From NCBI GenBank assembly GCA_021772705.1, contig JAJFLN010000189.1, forward strand, positions 1 through 14,572: DNA of 14,572 bases. The letters are read 5' to 3'. Position 1 is the first letter of the stretch. The number at the start of each line of letters is the position of its first letter. Below are positions 12,110 through 14,572 of this stretch, piece by piece. This DNA comes from Candidatus Cloacimonadota bacterium. GTDB taxonomy: Bacteria > Muiribacteriota > UBA6191 > JACPRK01. Position numbers and translations under genes: made by a program. The notes under the pieces are model-generated. The model was not told where the DNA came from, ran no database searches, and was given only the letters and a program-made list of their open reading frames with translations.

Positions 12110-14572
12110 ATGGCATGGAAGAAGTGGTTCCTGGGCGTCCTGGCCTTGACCCTGGCGAATGGGATTACGGGAAAGATCGCGCTACTGCTCGCAATTCCTC
12201 CCGGACACGTGTCGTCCGTCTGGCCACCCGCGGGCATTTCCCTGGCGGCAGTGTTGCTCTGCGGCCCCCGGATCTGGCCGGGAGTTTTCTTCGGGTCCCT
12301 GCTTCAGCACCTGATGATCGCCCGGGATCCAGTGAGCGGGTTCTCGGTGACCTTTGGTTCCGAGACCGCCGTCGCCGTGGCCATCGCTGCCGGAGCGGCG
12401 CTTCAAGCCCTCGTGGCGGCCGGGATGCTGCGCCGTCTATCGGTCAACGCAACCCGGCTGGATGACGGCCACGACGTATTTCAGTTCGTGCTGTTCGGCG
12501 GCCTGGCCGGAGGGCTGATCAGCTCCACCCTGGGCACCGCGGCCCTCTGGTTCGGGGAGATCATCGGAGCCGGTCTGTTCATGCAGGTCTGGACTACCTC
12601 CTGGGTAGGAGAGTCTCTCGGTGTGATGCTCGTGGCCCCGCTGGTGATCGCCTTTCTGGCTCCTTCGGGCGAGTGCTGGAGCGGAAGGAGGTTGATGGTC
12701 TTTGGCCCCCTGCTTGCCACATTCCTGATTGCCGCTGGCATCACGTGGATCGCTCACCTGTCGGAGACGAACGCCATTGCCGTCCGGTTTCAGGCACAGG
12801 CTGCCAGCCTCAGCAGACGAGTTCAGTCGGTCTGGCGAGGCCATGAAGCTCTCGTCGCCTCCTCCGCCGCCCTGTTCGAAGCAGCCGGCGAGCTGGACCG
12901 GGATCAGTTCAGGCGCTTCTCGAGACGGATACTTTCGGAGAACCTGGGTATCGTCGCTCTTCAGTGGGCGCCGCGTGTTCCGGCTGGGGCGAGCTCCCTC
13001 CGGGCCGCCGAGATGCGAGCAGCAGGATTGCCGGAGTTCCGCATCACCGAGTTCACTCCCGAGGGTGATCTGGTTCGAGCCGCCCACCGCCCGGACTACT
13101 ACCCAGTCATCTACGTCGAGCCCCTGGAGGGTTTCGAAAGGACCCTGGGATTCGACGTTGCCTCCGAAGAGCGACTCCGTCGCACGGCGGATCGCTCCCG
13201 GGAGACGGGAAAGGTCGTCGCCTCGCCCTCGCTGCGGCCAGTCAGCTCTCGTGAGGGGCAGAACACGATAGCCCTGGTGCGTACGGTCTTCACTGGCGCC
13301 GCGGCACCGGGCAGCCCGGGTTCAGGACAAGGAGAGGAGCCCCTGGGACTGGTGCTGGGAATATTCCGGGTTCCTCGAATGGTCGGCGCCGCCCTGGCCC
13401 TGGAGAGCTGGCACGGGTTTCGACTTTCAATCCTGGATCTGGACGAACGGCGCCGTCTCATCTACCAGCAGGATACGACCGTGGCCAGTCACGCCACATC
13501 GGAAGAGGCCGGTCAGGCTGGCTTGCGTTACGAGACGGTGCAGACCTTCGGAGCTCGCCGATGGCGCCTCAGCTTCGTGGCGACAAGTGAGTACATTCGC
13601 GATGAGTACACCTGGCAGCCTTACGGAGTCCTAACGGCAGCCATGACGTTCTGCGGGTTTCTCACGACATTCCTCATGGTCCTCACGGGCAGGACGAGCC
13701 GTATCGAACAGCTCGTGGAGGAGCGAACCGAGGAGCTGCGAACGACCAACGAGAACCTGGAACTCGAGGTGGATAGACGGCAGCAGACCGAGGGCGAACT
13801 CCGCGCCGCCCGTGACCAGGCGCTGGAGGCTTCTCGGGCCAAGTCGGAGTTCCTGGCCAACATGAGCCACGAGATCCGTACTCCCGTCAACGCTATCATT
13901 GGTTGTGCCGACCTGCTCTGCGAGGGAGACCTGGACAGCGAGAACCTGCAGCTGAGTGAGCTCGTCCGCGCCGGCGGCCGGGACCTGCTGCATGTGATCA
14001 ACAACATACTGGACTACTCCAAGATCGAGGCCGGGAGACTGGAACTGAACTCCCAACCCTTCGACGTGAACTCCACGGTTCAGAGTGTGATTCAGTTGAT
14101 GTCCCTCCGAGCAAGAGAGCGGGGACTGAAGCTCGAGCTAGATTTACCGTCGCCCACTACACAGCTGGTCGTCGGAGACGAGGGAGTGCTGAGGCAGATC
14201 CTGCTGAACCTGATCGGGAATGCCCTCAAGTTCACTGAGGAGGGTCAGGTAACGGTGAGGGTCATCCAGTCGAATGAGGACGACTCTTCCATCCGTTTCC
14301 GGTTCGAGGTCATCGATACGGGGATTGGCATCCCGGAGGACATCCAGCCCAGACTGTTCGAGAAGTTCTACCAGGCCGATGGTTCGACGACCAAGCAGTA
14401 CTCCGGAACAGGCCTGGGCCTGGCCATCAGCAAGCAGCTGGTGCAGCTGTTGAACGGTGAAATCGGGTTCACGAGCCGGCCCAGCCGGGGCTCGACCTTC
14501 TACTTCGAGCTCATCCTTCAGAGCCTGCAGGAGGCATGGGAGTCGGAATCGGAGTCACTCGAACCCGAGCTG
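12110..14572 (+). CDS. MASE1-CHASE membrane sensor histidine kinase (3' end outside window)
   Basis: The frame from ATG at 12110 is open for 821 codons to the window edge. Residues about 1-215 form a multi-helix MASE1 sensor (VWPPAGISLAAVLLCG, RIWPGVFFGSLL). Residues about 221-450 resemble an extracytoplasmic CHASE domain (ALQWAPRVP, YYPVIYVEPLEG, LGFDVASEERLRR). A membrane helix at 504-526 and a coiled coil (about 530-575) follow. HisKA comes next, with the phospho-acceptor His587 in FLANMSHEIRTPVNAIIG. HATPase_c has an N box LNLIGNALKFT (from 699), DTGIGI (D736), LFEKFYQAD and GTGLGLAIS (G766 onward). It autophosphorylates in response to an unknown external or membrane signal and passes the phosphate to a response regulator. 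The chain continues past the catalytic domain into an acidic linker, so a fused receiver domain may follow. The ribosome site is weak; the start is chosen because KKW and the first helix follow directly and no earlier start codon is close. Confidence 0.9.
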   Translation, partial: MAWKKWFLGVLALTLANGITGKIALLLAIPPGHVSSVWPPAGISLAAVLLCGPRIWPGVFFGSLLQHLMIARDPVSGFSVTFGSETAVAVAIAAGAALQALVAAGMLRRLSVNATRLDDGHDVFQFVLFGGLAGGLISSTLGTAALWFGEIIGAGLFMQVWTTSWVGESLGVMLVAPLVIAFLAPSGECWSGRRLMVFGPLLATFLIAAGITWIAHLSETNAIAVRFQAQAASLSRRVQSVWRGHEALVASSAALFEAAGELDRDQFRRFSRRILSENLGIVALQWAPRVPAGASSLRAAEMRAAGLPEFRITEFTPEGDLVRAAHRPDYYPVIYVEPLEGFERTLGFDVASEERLRRTADRSRETGKVVASPSLRPVSSREGQNTIALVRTVFTGAAAPGSPGSGQGEEPLGLVLGIFRVPRMVGAALALESWHGFRLSILDLDERRRLIYQQDTTVASHATSEEAGQAGLRYETVQTFGARRWRLSFVATSEYIRDEYTWQPYGVLTAAMTFCGFLTTFLMVLTGRTSRIEQLVEERTEELRTTNENLELEVDRRQQTEGELRAARDQALEASRAKSEFLANMSHEIRTPVNAIIGCADLLCEGDLDSENLQLSELVRAGGRDLLHVINNILDYSKIEAGRLELNSQPFDVNSTVQSVIQLMSLRARERGLKLELDLPSPTTQLVVGDEGVLRQILLNLIGNALKFTEEGQVTVRVIQSNEDDSSIRFRFEVIDTGIGIPEDIQPRLFEKFYQADGSTTKQYSGTGLGLAISKQLVQLLNGEIGFTSRPSRGSTFYFELILQSLQEAWESESESLEPEL

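Noticed and set aside
12437..13087. 216-codon minus-strand frame opposite the kinase
   Set aside because: It is antisense to MASE1/CHASE coding sequence with clear domain motifs.
1..14572. CRISPR array, tRNA or rRNA genes, insertion sequence
   Set aside because: No regularly spaced repeats beyond the adjacent 60-bp copies, no cloverleaf or rRNA-like sequence and no transposase frame were seen by eye.

Overview
The window is high-GC DNA from a didermic (Gram-negative-type) bacterium. Several Sec signal peptides, a type IV pilin-like protein and a membrane hybrid-type sensor kinase support this. No rRNA, tRNA or lineage-specific marker is visible. The gene set would fit an environmental, deep-branching group such as Acidobacteriota, Myxococcota or a relative, but that placement is only an impression.

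Layout, left to right. Positions 1-200 hold repeats: a 60-bp unit in tandem, then a hairpin-rich element containing the 'ccctcgacaagctcggggtgaacgg' type of dispersed intergenic repeat. From 274 to 8678 nine genes all lie on the minus strand. In transcription order they are: a response regulator with a C-terminal receiver domain (own strong promoter with a palindrome), an unknown 100-aa protein, a secreted alkaline phosphatase/phosphodiesterase-superfamily enzyme, a 127-aa protein made of two 55-residue zinc-ribbon-like repeats, a two-CBS-domain protein, an adenosine-deaminase-family enzyme, a secreted PHP-family metallohydrolase, a secreted phospholipase-D-superfamily protein with a C-terminal winged-helix-like domain, and a 71-aa protein with three CxxC pairs. 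The CBS, deaminase and PHP genes overlap by 4 bases at each junction, so they form an operon core. From 9062 to 11752 (minus) lie a type IV pilin/pseudopilin-like gene and a GT-C membrane glycosyltransferase. From 12110 to the right edge (plus) runs a long open frame for a MASE1-CHASE-HisKA-HATPase sensor kinase, cut by the window end.

The most striking item is the phosphatase at 5795-7372. All seven metal/nucleophile positions expected of a PafA-type alkaline phosphatase can be found. However, the segment that normally lies at the C-terminus (the HG-S-P-x-x-Y-D block with the last metal-binding His) sits directly after the signal peptide, before the nucleophile domain. The chain ends just where that block should begin. 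This is the pattern of a natural circular permutation.

Taken together, the secreted PLD-type hydrolase, PHP hydrolase and phosphatase, plus a cytoplasmic adenosine-deaminase-family enzyme and a CBS protein (a domain that commonly binds adenine nucleotides), suggest a phosphate-ester/nucleotide scavenging cluster. That role is inference from family and proximity only.
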